Assembly (NCBI GenBank): GCA_023105745.1
Contig: JALGQZ010000004.1
Location: forward strand, 66,580,612 to 66,644,611
Length of the DNA: 64,000 nt
From: Austropuccinia psidii
Lineage: Eukaryota > Basidiomycota > Pucciniomycetes > Pucciniales > Sphaerophragmiaceae
Direction: 5' to 3'
The translations under genes were made by a program, and so were the position numbers. Position 1 is the stretch's first letter, and every line of letters begins with the position of its first letter. Below, piece after piece: positions 47,654 through 59,015 of the stretch. The notes under the pieces are model-generated. The model did no database searches and was not told the DNA's origin. It was given only the letters and a program-made list of their open reading frames with translations.

Positions 47654-48702
47654 ATTACACTTTGTGTTGAATGTGTTATGGATTTACTTTTCTTATCAAA
47701 GGAGAAATAATCAACAATGGACTTCATAGGTATCAGGCTTAAACATACTTACTGATTCATCTTGAAGGTTTTCCACTTGAACCAAGTCATATTCATTATG
47801 AAGCAAAGGAACCAGATCGAGAGGTGATTTCAAACCATTATTCTCCTTTAAAAAGAAAATGAGGTTTAATTATTGCAGGCAAAAAAAGGAAGAGACAATA
47901 ACTTACCTTATCAAGCAAAACATCATCATTATCATCACCATCTAAGCTGTATTTTTCTTGAAAATCATAGCTTGCAATGGGAGTGACATTGGGCTTGTGG
48001 CAAAAGAGCAAATCCATTTTGACATAGCAAGGAAACATACTTTCAAGCTTTTAACTCATTGATTTTATTCCTTTACTCTAATCTTCTTCCATTATTCCAG
48101 CTCCAGTTAAATTTTTAAATTTTTTTTCTGCCATATACTTCTTTTTATATGTTCTCCATTGATCTCAGATGCTGCTTGAGCTAAGGTTTAGGAAATTTCA
48201 TGATTTTTTGTTGACCTCAATGGCCATAAGTTGAAATCCATTCTGCGTTGATGAAGGAGGTCTTCCAATACATGTTGAACTACTAGTAACAAAACATGAC
48301 TCAAAATTGGATTTGAATGGAAGCCAATTAATTATGGTTAAATAATCTGTACATATTAAGTGACCTGATGGATGTGGCAGGCCAGAGGTGATCTTTATAT
48401 CTGACTTGATGTGTCTTGCTTTGGAACAAGGCATTATTATATGGATGAAGAAGTATAAATGGACTGTAAGCTGTTTGGTCAGATTGTCCAAAATGGAGTG
48501 TAGAAGAATATGTTGTACAGTTATGAATTGTGAATACTCATTTGGGTTAGGTTTCAAACTGAAATCACAGATTCATGGGATTTGGTCAAAATACCAAGGG
48601 ACTCAGTTAAAATGCCATGTGATTTACACATAAAAAACCTGGGATTTAGGTTCCAAATCCCACATTATTTCAAGGCGGGATTTGGTGACTTTGACACCCC
48701 CT

Positions 48703-49643
48703 AATGTGGAAACTAGGTCCTAAATTTTTGGAATGCAAAATGCTGGGATGTCATATAAAGTGATATCCCACCATATGCACATTCCCAAGACAACATTTTC
48801 TGACACAATTCAACATTTTTATGACCATGGAACTTGCAAGACCAAAGAAAAATCAGGTCGTGCAAACATAATGAATGCAGCCAATTGTGATGCAATGGTC
48901 AATTTTATTATTCAAAATTGCCAAGAAACCCTAGAAGAATTTTTGCAATCACGTACAAAAGAAGTCTCCACATGAACCATCACAAAAGAGATTCATAGGT
49001 TAGGAAAACAATCATGCATTGCACCCAAGAAACCCTACTTATGGCCAGTTGACTTCCAGCGCCGTTTTGAGTTTGCACAACAATTCCAACATTGGACAAT
49101 TCAAAAATGGGCACAAATTGTTTGGACGGAAAAGTCCTCCTTTGAGCTTGGCAAGAACTCTGATTATGTAAGGGTTTGGCATACCCCAGCTGAAAAATAC
49201 GACCTTGAAAACCTTCAAGTCAATCATTGATCATTTGGGGGGTATTCTCTGGTGCCACCAAGGCACCATTGGTTTTTATTGAAGTGCATATAACTGCTTC
49301 TGACTTTATTTCAACCATCTACAAGCCAGAATGACTGCCTTTTGTTGAACATATGGCTCAAGCACAATACATTCAAGGGCACCATCAAATCACTCTAATA
49401 GAAGATGGCACCCCAATCCATACAGCAAGAATATCAAATGAATGGTGTGCAGCTAATATCATTATCATGATTCCATGGCCAGCTTGCTCCCCAGACTTGA
49501 ACCCAATTGAGAGCTTATTTAAAAAAGTGAAAAGCCATGTTATCAAGCATTACAAGCCACAGACCATGAATTATTTGCAAGTGGCCATTACAGCAGCATG
49601 GAACAACATCCCAGTTTATTTTTTGAAGCAACTCTTACATTAA
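48703..49643 (+). pseudogene. Tc1/mariner transposase, main part (part 2)
   Basis: Continuing from the six codons at 25905, this part reads VETRS, stop, then a helix-turn-helix region (GMSYKVISHHMHIPKTTFSD; KSGRANI). Further on are WPVDFQRRFEFAQQF, WTEKSSFELGKNSDYVRVW (first catalytic position, where the family usually has Asp and this copy has Glu), EDGTPIHTARISNEW (second Asp), and WPACSPDLNPIESLFKKVK (third acidic residue). Several stops (for example near 48726, 48973 and 49228) break the frame. No terminal inverted repeats were found. It is the oldest layer of the nest. Confidence 0.85.
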
Positions 49644-50236
49644 ATGGCCAGCTGCATGGAAGAGGTGATAAATGCAAATGGTGGTCCTACTAGATGGTAG
49701 GATGTTTTTTCAAAAATTTAATTATCAATGTCAGGCTGAGTCTATGATGAGAGTATTAAAAAGTATTTACAACTCTTAACTATGACTGTTACACGGTAAA
49801 TAAAGATTTAAAAGGGTTTTATAAGAGTTAAAGATGTTTTAATTTAATAATAAGAGGGCCTTACTATAAGGAATATAGTGGTGGTGAGCGCTGTTGAAAG
49901 CCCTGGGTGCAGCTTTACCTGTTGGGTTACAATAATAAAGACTACAATACTTTAAATTAAGAGTATACCTGGTTATTACCCAAGAGTAAGACTGTTTTTG
50001 ACAGTTTACTACATAGGGTATTCAAGAGCAGGATGAGGAGACAATTCTGGCTGTGAAAAAGCCTCCTTTTATCCTGAAATGGGGTGGAAAGGGTGCTAGA
50101 CCTTTCCACGTAGAGGAAGTGAAGATTTTTCACTCTCTAGGACTGAATTGTGGTTTGCAAACTGCCTGTATAGCCTGTATTGGGCCCAGATATGGTTTTG
50201 AAACCACATCTGTGCAGTTTTCACCAATACAGGGTG

Positions 50237-52427
50237 TGTAAGGTTTGTCTATGAAACTCTTGATAATAGTAACAAAATCAAGAGTACTATGACTGTCCTC
50301 AATAGAAATATATAATATAATAAAATATTATAACCACAAATTTAAATATGATTATTAAAAATAATTATATATAAAAAAATAAATTTAATTATTATTATAA
50401 AAATATAATAATAAAAAAATATATAATAATTATAATAAATTATAATTATTCTATTATTGTTATAGTCACTGACAGTTATAACAATAAGAACTGTAAAGCT
50501 CTTAATGAGACAATTACACGTGGAAATATGAATATTAACCACTTATAAATAATATGAAAATTATTTATAAAAGAATTATAACACACACTGTGCATAAATA
50601 ATTCTTATAGAATAGAATTCTATATAAAAAAAACTAATACTAGATAAAAAAATATAGAACTTTAGAGAAAACTTACTTATAATATTTATTTAATACAACA
50701 AGTTGAACAACAACAGTTATTATATTAAATAATGATTATAAGTTAATAACACGTCTAAAATCAATAATTTCAAGGAAAAAACAACTTTTTATGATAAAAT
50801 TCAAGATTAAAGAGTTTTTAAGAGGAATTTGTGGATTTTAAAAGATATTTAAGATGAAAATTTTATAATATAAAATATATTATTGATGATTACAACAATA
50901 ATCTGAATTCTATGACTTCAATTCTTTAATTTACAATTAATAAAGAATAAAATAACTTAAGAATTACTTTAATAATAAGATTTTATAAATAATAAAACTT
51001 TACGTGTTTAAATGTCTAATATGATTGGATTGATAAATGAATGATGGACAAAAACAGTGATGAAAAGACTCTTTTTATGTCTTCAGAGAAGCTCTCATGA
51101 TTCATAATGAATATAAAGTGCGTGCTCAGGTCAAAACTGAAAAACCATACTTTAAAACAAAGTCCTTAACTTAAGGCAACTTGTTTTTAATTCCAATTTA
51201 AAGTTACCAGTGTTATTCTTAACTCCATGTAACTTTAATCCTCATTTAAACTAATTATTTTAAGTTTTTAATATAAATAAACTTATTTATATTAAATTTC
51301 ATCACATGAACAACTTAAAAATAGAGTTTCAAGCAGAAATCTCTTAAACTCAATTTTCAATTAATCTTTAAAGAAATCATAATTTTCTTTGAGCTTAATT
51401 AAAAGAGTAAATTTCCAGGCTAATTACCCAGGAAATTTATTTATAAAAGATATTTAAAATTTAATTTATATATGGATAATATTAAATTCTAAGCTGTGTG
51501 AAAGTTTCAAGCAAATCCATTAAGATTTAGATTTTTAATTAATTTTTGAAGTTATTGCTATTTTTCCACGTAAAATAGCAATACACACCAAACCTTAGCT
51601 TTTGATAAGGTTTTGATGCTTGTAAATTTGAAGTTTGAAGCTTATTTAAGGTTTTTAAGCCTTATTAAGCTTTGAAAGTTCTTAAAACCTTGATTTCAAG
51701 CCTCCATAGTGGGATTTACCATTTGGCAGCTTGAAATTCCTGTCCAAATTGGGATAAAACCAGTTTAAACCTTAAGGTTGGATCAAAGTCTAATATTAAA
51801 GTTTAAATAAGGTTGAAAATCCTCCAATACAGGTGGAAAACCTCAATTGAATCATTGCATATCCAAAAAGCTGGGTACCCCAGCTCTATTTGGTCTTTTT
51901 CCTTTGTCCCACCTTTTTGTGTAGATTTTGCCCTTTTATTTATTTAAAGCCAAACTATGGCCTTAAAAAAATTCAAATTGCGACCACGCAGGATTTACAC
52001 CCTGTATGAAAAATCCTTAGCCAATTCAGTAAATATACACAACACCTCAATTTTAACTAAAATTTTGGGAAGTTTGCATAAAACTTATGCAACTTTAAAT
52101 TTAAGCTTATTTAAGCTTAAATTTAACAATTTTAAAAAAATGTTAGAAAAGTTACATTAGTCCTGTGAGATTCTTAAATCTTCTAATAACACAAAAAATA
52201 AGTGTTTTTGGGTATAACACCTTATGGATGTACCCTAGGTTAATTTTGGTGTAGAATCCAAAAATAACATAATATTTATAACTTTGTTTATCTAAAATAA
52301 AGTTATACTTATTTTTTGTTATTTTTTATTTTAATTTCAACTAAAAAGTCTGTTTAAGACAAAATTAGCTGTTTATAAAATCATTTGTGGCCTTATGGGT
52401 ATGTTATACATACCTCACAGGCTCAAA
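50237..52427 (-). repeat. 3' LTR of element E
   Basis: 2191 bp; on the plus strand it starts TGTAAGGTTTGTC and ends GCTCAAA, so its inner edge has lost the usual CA (TG in sense). The partner LTR keeps it. Confidence 0.94.
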
Positions 52428-52450
52428 TTCCCTACCACCAAAAAAAATTG
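52428..52450 (-). other. Polypurine tract of element E
   Basis: On the minus strand a T-run and GGTGGTAGGGAA adjoin the 3' LTR, as in A and C. Confidence 0.7.
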
Positions 52451-52565
52451 TACCACAATTTTTCTTTTTGTAGTTTACCCCCAAGTTATTTGGGGGGGGG
52501 TATAATCCACTGTCCAACCTCTCTACTTATACTTTTAAGTATGTAAAGCACACAATTCAAACTTT

Positions 52566-55500
52566 TTATTGAGCAATTGTTCTTTCCTCATTTCTGAATC
52601 TTCTGAGAAACTTTTGGGAATCAGGTATTTTGCTTTCTACAATCCACTCATCTTCATGTTGTAGATTTTTATACCTGACTAAGTATTCTCTTTCATTTTT
52701 TCCCCTAAGTCTTCTTTCTTTCAAGACTTTTAGTACCTTTTTCTCCTCACTTAGATCTAGTGGGGGTACTTTTAAGGGTGTTTCATTTCTTAAAGGAAAT
52801 AATTCCTTGTCACTTGAAGTGTAATGTTTTACTAGACTGACAGGGAATGTTGGATGTTTCTTTTCCAGTTCTCCTTACAGTTCTACTTGTACTGCATTTG
52901 TCCCATGAAGGGCTTTAATAATAAATAGTCCTGCAAAGGAATCTTTCAATTTCTTTGGGCCTTTAATATTATTAAAGTTCAAGGTTGAAACTAGTATTAA
53001 GTCCCCTACTTTGAATTCTGGGGTTTTATGACTTTTATCCCATTTCTGCTTAGCATATTCAAAGGCATAATTCATGCTTTGATTTGCATGATGTCTCACT
53101 TTATCAAGCAATAGCTTAAAGCTTGAAGCAGTTGGATGAATGTCAACTAGATCTTTCTTCAAAGTATCAATTGGAAGTTTGGGGTTCCATCCTTTTTCCA
53201 ACATTGTAGGGGTCTTGCCTGTTGAAGCATGGATGGAGGTCTTGTAGGCTAATTCTAATTCTGGTTTAAGAGTACACCGATCATGGGTAAAGCCATCAGA
53301 ATCTTCAAACTCCATGCCATAAGCACAAAATCTTCTGATCATGTCCTCAAGAGTTTGAATCATTCTTTCTGCTAAACCATCTGTTTGTGGATGGTATGCT
53401 GTTGAGAATGATAATTTTGTACCCAAAAGCTTATGTAAATTAGTCCATAAGGCTGATGTAAATTTTGGGTCTCTGTCACTAATGATATTTTTAAAGAGAC
53501 CAGTATGGGATATTACTCTATTCCAGATCAAAAGAGCTGTATCCATAGCTGTGTCATCTTTGTGACATGGTAAAAAGATTGGTGTTTTGCTATTTCTGTC
53601 TACAATACCAAGACATGAATTTTACCTTTTATCACCTCCAGGTGGTAATGCGGTTACCCAATCCATGTGAACCACTTCCCATGGGGTACTTGTTTCTTGG
53701 ATATGGATCATCAGACCAAATCTTTTACCAGTAGCTTTATTGGCTTTCTGGCATCTATCACAACTATGAAAGTACTCAATGACATCTTTTCTCCAAGATG
53801 GCCACCAGGCACATTTCTTAATTATTTCCATTGCCCTGTCTTCAGACAGATGTCCAGAATAAATGTTATCATGGCATTCTAGTAGTACTGTGTTAATCAA
53901 CATTCTACTACATAGGACCATGACACATGTGTGTTTAGATCTATGATATAGTATACCATCAAACAAATGGAATCTTCCATTATCATAAGATGTTTTCCAA
54001 ATATCATCCAGAGAATTAGCCAATGCTGCATCTTTACAATCTTTGTCAAGTAGAGCAGTAAGTATATGGCAGTTTTTATCTTGCTTATAGCTTTCTCTAA
54101 CTTCCTCAAATAATTCTGTTCCCACATCTGTGATGTTAATTCCTTCAATTGGGATTTGAGGTTCTGCACTTGTAGGAACATAGGCAGGATTTTCAGGTGT
54201 ATTGGGTAGTGCCCATCTACTTAAGCCATCAGAATTCCTGTGAATATTTCCAGCTTTATGTACTATGGTCATATTGCCTCTATACTCCTGTATAGCAATC
54301 TGCCATCTTAACATGTGTCTGTTTGGAGTTTTCATGTTAAGATGTGACTTTACTGCGTTACAATCAGTAATTACTTCAAACACACTACCATCAAGATAGT
54401 AATGAAGTTTTTCCAGAGCCCAAAAAAGGCAAAGGCACTCCATTTGGCTAGCTCCATATCTGGCCTCAGTAGGTTTAATTTGTCTTGAAATAAAACAAAT
54501 TGGACCTTCATAAGGCTTGTCATTGACAATTTGAAATTGATGAAGAGCAGCTCCTAGACCTTCACCACATGCATCAATATACATCTTGAAAGGAAGTTTC
54601 CGGTCTTGCATCAGTAATAATGGTGCATTGGTCAAGGCATACTTGATTTTATCATATGCTTGAATTCTCTCCTGAGTCATTTCAAAAACAGTTTGTTGAT
54701 CACAAATTCTGTATAATGATCTGGCATGGATGGCAAAATCTTTAAGCTGTTGCCTGTAATAACTGTCAAACCCTAAGAAAGACATCATTTCTTTTTTGTT
54801 CTGGGGCATCTGTTTCAGTAAATCTGCAGCCACTTTGTTCTTATCAACACCAAGGCTTAGTCCTGAGACTACATGTCCTAGAGCTTTTAACTCATGAAAC
54901 CCAAAATTACATTTTTTAAGAGAAATTTTCATGTTCACTAGGAGAATTTTCTTAAGTACTAAAGAAAGTCTCTCTAAATGTAATTGCCAGGTTTCTGAAC
55001 AAATGATAATGTCATCAATATAAATGATTAACCATCCCTCTGATAATTCATGTGGGTAGATAGTATTCATCATTCTTTGGTAATGAGAGGGTGCATTTTT
55101 AATACCAAAAGGCATCCTCAAATATTCATAAATACCACAATGAGCAATTATTCTCAATAATTTCCTAGCATGAGGTGTCAAAACATTCTGGTGAAAGCCT
55201 TTTAGAGCATCCATGGAAGTGATGAATCTTGCTTTGGATAATTGAGTCAAAGTCTCATGAATTCTAGGGATTGGATACCTGTCTGGGATAGTATAGGTAT
55301 TCAGTGTTCTAAAATCACCAACCATCCTCGACTTATCATTATGCCAAGTAATGATTACTGGGGTTGTGACTTCTACCTCCTCATTGTGTCCAAATTTTCT
55401 AAGAACTCCCAGTTTCATTAGTTCATTAATATGATTTTCTAATGCTTCTCTAGCCCTAGGGCTAGCTGGGTAAGCTGGTCTTATTAATAGTGGCGGATAA

Positions 55501-57557
55501 GGCCTTTCCACATTAAGCATAATGTCCACCTCATGGCCTTTTATAGCCCCAAGTGGTTCATTATCTGAAGCAAAGGCTTCCTTGTATTGAAATAAAATTT
55601 CAATAAGCTCTTCCTTCATTTCCAGTGTTAACTCAGGACTAATTTGTGCTTCGATTAATTGATTTGATACAAATTTTTCCTTAGTAACATTTTTCACTTG
55701 TTTAATGAAAGTAATTTCCCTTTTTTCCAGGGGAAAAGCAAATTTTTATCTTTTATTTTCCCCTATAGTGAAATACCTGTCTTTATGATTATTAATATCA
55801 ATACCATAAATATTGAGATAATCATTTGCAAGTATAAAGTGTTGTGAAGTACAATTATTCATAACAACAATTTCAACTTTCAGTCTTATACTTCCTGCAG
55901 GATGAGGAAATATGATTGCTGCTTCAAATATACCCAAGGGGTGCATGTTTTGGCTAGCACTTCTGAAAGATATACCTTCAATTGGCATTAATTTGTCTTG
56001 CCAATTGGTATAAATTTTGTCAAGATAATCTTTTCCAACACAAGTGCAAAAAGCACCTGAGTCTAGATGTATCTTGGCTTCTGTGTTATTTATCACAATA
56101 TTAGTGATACAAGATGACCCAGCTGTATAACCTTTACCTCTGGCAGGTTTGGTTTTTTGCATCTTGGCATCTTGCACATGTAAGAGATCCATACATTCAT
56201 CACTATACTGTGGTAAGTGAGTATGTACCTCAGTGACCTCAAAAGAGACATTAATGTTCTCTATACTAAGTTCTTCTGAAGGCTCAGAATCACTTTCATG
56301 TAAAGATAAATCAGTTTCTTTTGTGTCTTCCACTTTTTCAACATTTATCTCATTTACTCTTGCCTTTTTTGGACAAGTGTTTTCCAAATGAGATGTGCTT
56401 CCACATTCATGACATTTCAAAGGAGGTCTGTCATGTGGTTTATTTGGCTTTGAAATTGGTTTCCCACTAGTCTTGTTGTCTATTGGGGTTTTGGACCAAT
56501 TTCTTCCAATTTTTGTTCTAGTAGTGATGTCCTCCATAGCATTGATATAATCTTTGGTAGAGCAAGGCTCAATACATCTGCTTCTTATAGCATGCTCAAG
56601 GTCACCACCACATTTTCTTGATATCCTTTTATGTACCATTGTTTCAGACATATCAGGATGAAGGGCAGTTAACCTGTCCTTCTGTTTAAGAAACCAAGTC
56701 ATGGGCCTGTCCCTCTCAATATTAAAAATGGCTTCTTCAAAAGAATTTTCCATTCTAAATCTCCAGGAATCATTTGCCCATTTGGAAATAATTTGTTCTT
56801 TCCACCAAGGCCAAGAATGTTTACCATGGTCTTGTCTCATTTTATAATACCATTTATTTGCTGATTTGGTAGATAATGAGTGTAAGCTGGCACTTATGTA
56901 TTCATCTGGTATGTTAAAGTCTTCTTTGAACATATTGATTGTTTTCATAAATTCCATATGATTATATTCTCCTTCACCACTGAAGGTTGGCCATTCCTCT
57001 AATCTTGGAATGTCCTTGAAATTGCAAGCAGTTTCCACATCATGACTTGAAACTGTATGATTTAAATCATTATTCAAGTTAAGAACATTTCTATCAAGAA
57101 TTGGTGTGGATTGCCTTGGCAATTCATTTTTTAGTGATATATTATTAATAATTGGATGAATGTCTTCTTTCAATTCAAGTCTTGCTTTATCACTTTTTTC
57201 CAATTGTTCTTGAAAAAGAGCTGCATTTTGACCAGTAGAATTTTGCAAGTTTTGAACTTGTATTTTCAATTCTCTTAACTGTCCAGTTATAAAAGAAATT
57301 GAGTTCTCATCTGGTTGATTGAGTAAGGTAACTTTAGACTCAAGTCTTTCACAAATTTGCGTCAAAGACACAATATTGTCTTTATTAACATTTTCAAGGC
57401 CAATAATAGTCTTTTGTTGGTCTTTCACTTTTAATATCTCATTACCCAACTTCTGTTGGACATAATCAAATGCTTTAAATTTTGCCATAAGTTCTTTATT
57501 ACAAGATTCAAAGTGAGTTACAAGTTTTGCAAGATCTATTTCTTTGGGAAAGATTGA
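52566..57557 (-). pseudogene. Element E Gag-Pol with three in-frame stops
   Basis: The frame is entered at FPKEIDLAKL by the putative -1 shift, or at MAKFKAFDY (57488). Order: coiled coil, capsid-like region (FSGEGEYNHMEFMKT; HSWPWWKEQIISKWAND), CCHC knuckle (CHECGSTSHLENTC), protease (LDSGAFCTCVG; DSG where others have DTG), RT (YIDDIII), RNase H ([13 protein letters not shown]), integrase finger ([13 protein letters not shown]), integrase core ([31 protein letters not shown]) and chromodomain (REYLVRYKNLQHEDEW, LRRFR), ending at 52566. Stops are at 55746-55748, 53622-53624 and 52875-52877, all in one frame and without deletion. Read-through or reversion of three codons would be needed for activity. 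Confidence 0.92.
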
Positions 57558-58468
57558 TTCAATCTTTCCTCCTCCTTGTTTTTAAATTCCATCAAGGTTC
57601 TTGCCATATTGAACACATTGTCCATGGCTGTCTTTTCCTTCTTTGGGATTCTGTAATTCTGAGGGTAAGGCTTGTTCCACTTGGGCTTTGCCTTTTGCTT
57701 GCCCTTCTGGTTGGTTTTTGGGGCTTGCTTGGGCTTGTTTGGCACTTGTTGAGGCGGACTTTTGCTGGTGGATGCTTGAGGAGCTTCCACTGGGCTGGTT
57801 TCCTTGCCTTGGGCCAACTTCTTCTTCTGATCCTCTGATAACATGCTTTGGTTTTTCAACCAAGCTTTTATCTGTTGGACTTGTCCTTTGACAGACATGG
57901 TGTCCAACCCATCAGAAGGTCTTCTGTCTTTTATGGTCCCATGAACTTCCTCACTTGAAGATAAGAGTTCATGGTGCCTATCCAAAGACTTGGGAGAAGT
58001 TCCCACTCTTGTTGTTTTGACGCCAAGAACCAGTTCTTCCATTGGGATTGATAAATCTCCACGGCTGCTTGTTGGAAATGGTTCAGGTCTAACAGCAATA
58101 GCAGTTATGTCAGCTTCTGGACTCTCAATAATAGGTTCAAAGGTGCTGGCTAACCTTTGGGAACTGGTGGAAGTTCTGGCATCCTCCATTTGTGCCTCTC
58201 CTCTGGGAAGACATTCTTGCCTTTTGGATTTGTGGCTGGAATGTCCTAGTCCAGATCCATTTGATTGGATGGAGTAGTTGCTTCCACTTCTAGTAGGAGT
58301 CATTTCACGTCAATTTTAATAAAAAATAGAGTAAAATTGAATTCAATTCACCTGCGGGACCTTTAAAGGGCTCTTTGGTTATCAAACCCCTTGGTGCTGG
58401 ACTGGTTTGAATTTCAATACTGGACTCTGAGGTTTCAGAGTCTGAAATATTTTCTCTGATGGAAGACA
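57536..58468 (-). pseudogene. Element E ORF1: spliced overlapping frame, damaged
   Basis: Exon 1 (58468-58352, minus strand) follows TCTCTAG, begins TG, encodes SSIRENISDSETSESS and ends PFKGPA at a phase-1 GTGAAT donor. The 62-bp intron ends at TACTAG (58291-58290). Exon 2 in the spliced frame carries QQAAVEIYQSQWKNW, QEWELLPSLWIGTMNSYLQV and LLMGWTP, matching ORF1 of C and D, but has stops near 58245 and 57929 and a one-base shift near 57895. After the shift it continues through [28 protein letters not shown] and SFPKK to the TAG at 57536. The ATG at 58303, inside the intron, opens a 255-codon frame that reaches the same end only because of that shift. Confidence 0.55.
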
Positions 58469-58997
58469 CTAGAGAAAATTAAAAATATAAGTTATTTTAT
58501 CAAATAATAAAAATAACTTATAAACTCAACTTATTAAATAAAGTTGTTTTAATGTAATTTATGGCAAATTACGTCAAAAATAAAGAAAAATGTCTAAGAA
58601 AAGAAAATGTTTTTTAGTAAAGATTTGTATTTTTAAAGATTTTTTATTTGATTTTTTATTTTCTTTAAAGAGATAATAATTATGCAATTAACAAGTTAAT
58701 TAATCAAAATTGTATTATTATTCACTTTATACTAGAATAACTCAAAGAATAAATTTCAAGTCTGTGATGTGAAAAAGCCACTAGTTAGACAAAAGAAATT
58801 TATTCCAACTCACTCAATAGTATATTGTTTCAAACAATATTCTTAAGAAGAAAATAACTTTATTAATATTATAAAGATTATTTATAAGGGATAAGTCCCA
58901 AAAAAGCCAATATTAAGATAAATATGGCAATTTTACATCAAAAAACAGTAAAATAAGGTCTAGAATATGATTTATGTCCCAAAAATTGGTTTAAAAT

Positions 58998-59013
58998 CAC
59001 AGCCAGGCCCCCA
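58998..59013 (-). other. Primer binding site of element E
   Basis: TGGGGGCCTGGCTGTG on the minus strand, one change from elements B and C, two bases inside the LTR. Confidence 0.72.
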
Positions 59014-59015
59014 AA

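Larger units (their letters stand above)
40066..48434 (-). pseudogene. Harbinger-associated Myb/SANT-like gene, split by element D
   Basis: Reading from 48434 on the minus strand: MPCSKARHIKSD, NWLPFKSNF, IGRPPSSTQNGFQLMAIEV, DQWRTYKKKYMAEKKF, several stops, then MDLLFCHKPNVTPIASYDF with a GTAAGT donor, and an exon ENNGLKSPLDLVPLL ending at another GTAAGT (about 47740). The next exon (QALKPSLNDKSGSRKRP, TYANLLESQKK, then GTATGT) is on the far side of element D, whose ATTAC duplication sits at the edge. The final exon starts after GTAG and is a Lys/Glu coiled coil (MEKQWFEEVKLQKQMEFEEK) ending at 40066, with one TGA inside. The layout (trihelix/SANT-like start, coiled-coil end) fits the DNA-binding partner protein of PIF/Harbinger elements. 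It is convergent with the transposase. Confidence 0.72.
25923..48702. mobile_element. PIF/Harbinger-type DNA transposon carrying nested retroelements
   Basis: Left end AGGGGGTGTCAAAGT and right end ACTTTGACACCCCCT are inverted repeats that match at 24 of 26 positions when extended through CAAATCCC. A 3-bp AAT duplication flanks them (25920-25922 and 48703-48705) and exactly restores the interrupted Tc1 frame. Subterminal sequence at both ends is full of AAATCCCAC-type words. Subtracting elements C and D with their duplications leaves about 5.5 kb; the F repeat (1.5 kb) is inside that. It holds a DDE transposase on the plus strand and a Myb/SANT-like gene on the minus strand, the two-gene layout known for PIF/Harbinger. 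Family TSDs are usually TWA; AAT is slightly unusual. Confidence 0.85.

Noticed and set aside
50342..50542. Ile/Tyr-rich frames in the E LTRs (also 59134-59322)
   Set aside because: They arise from ATAATTATT-type simple sequence within the LTRs.
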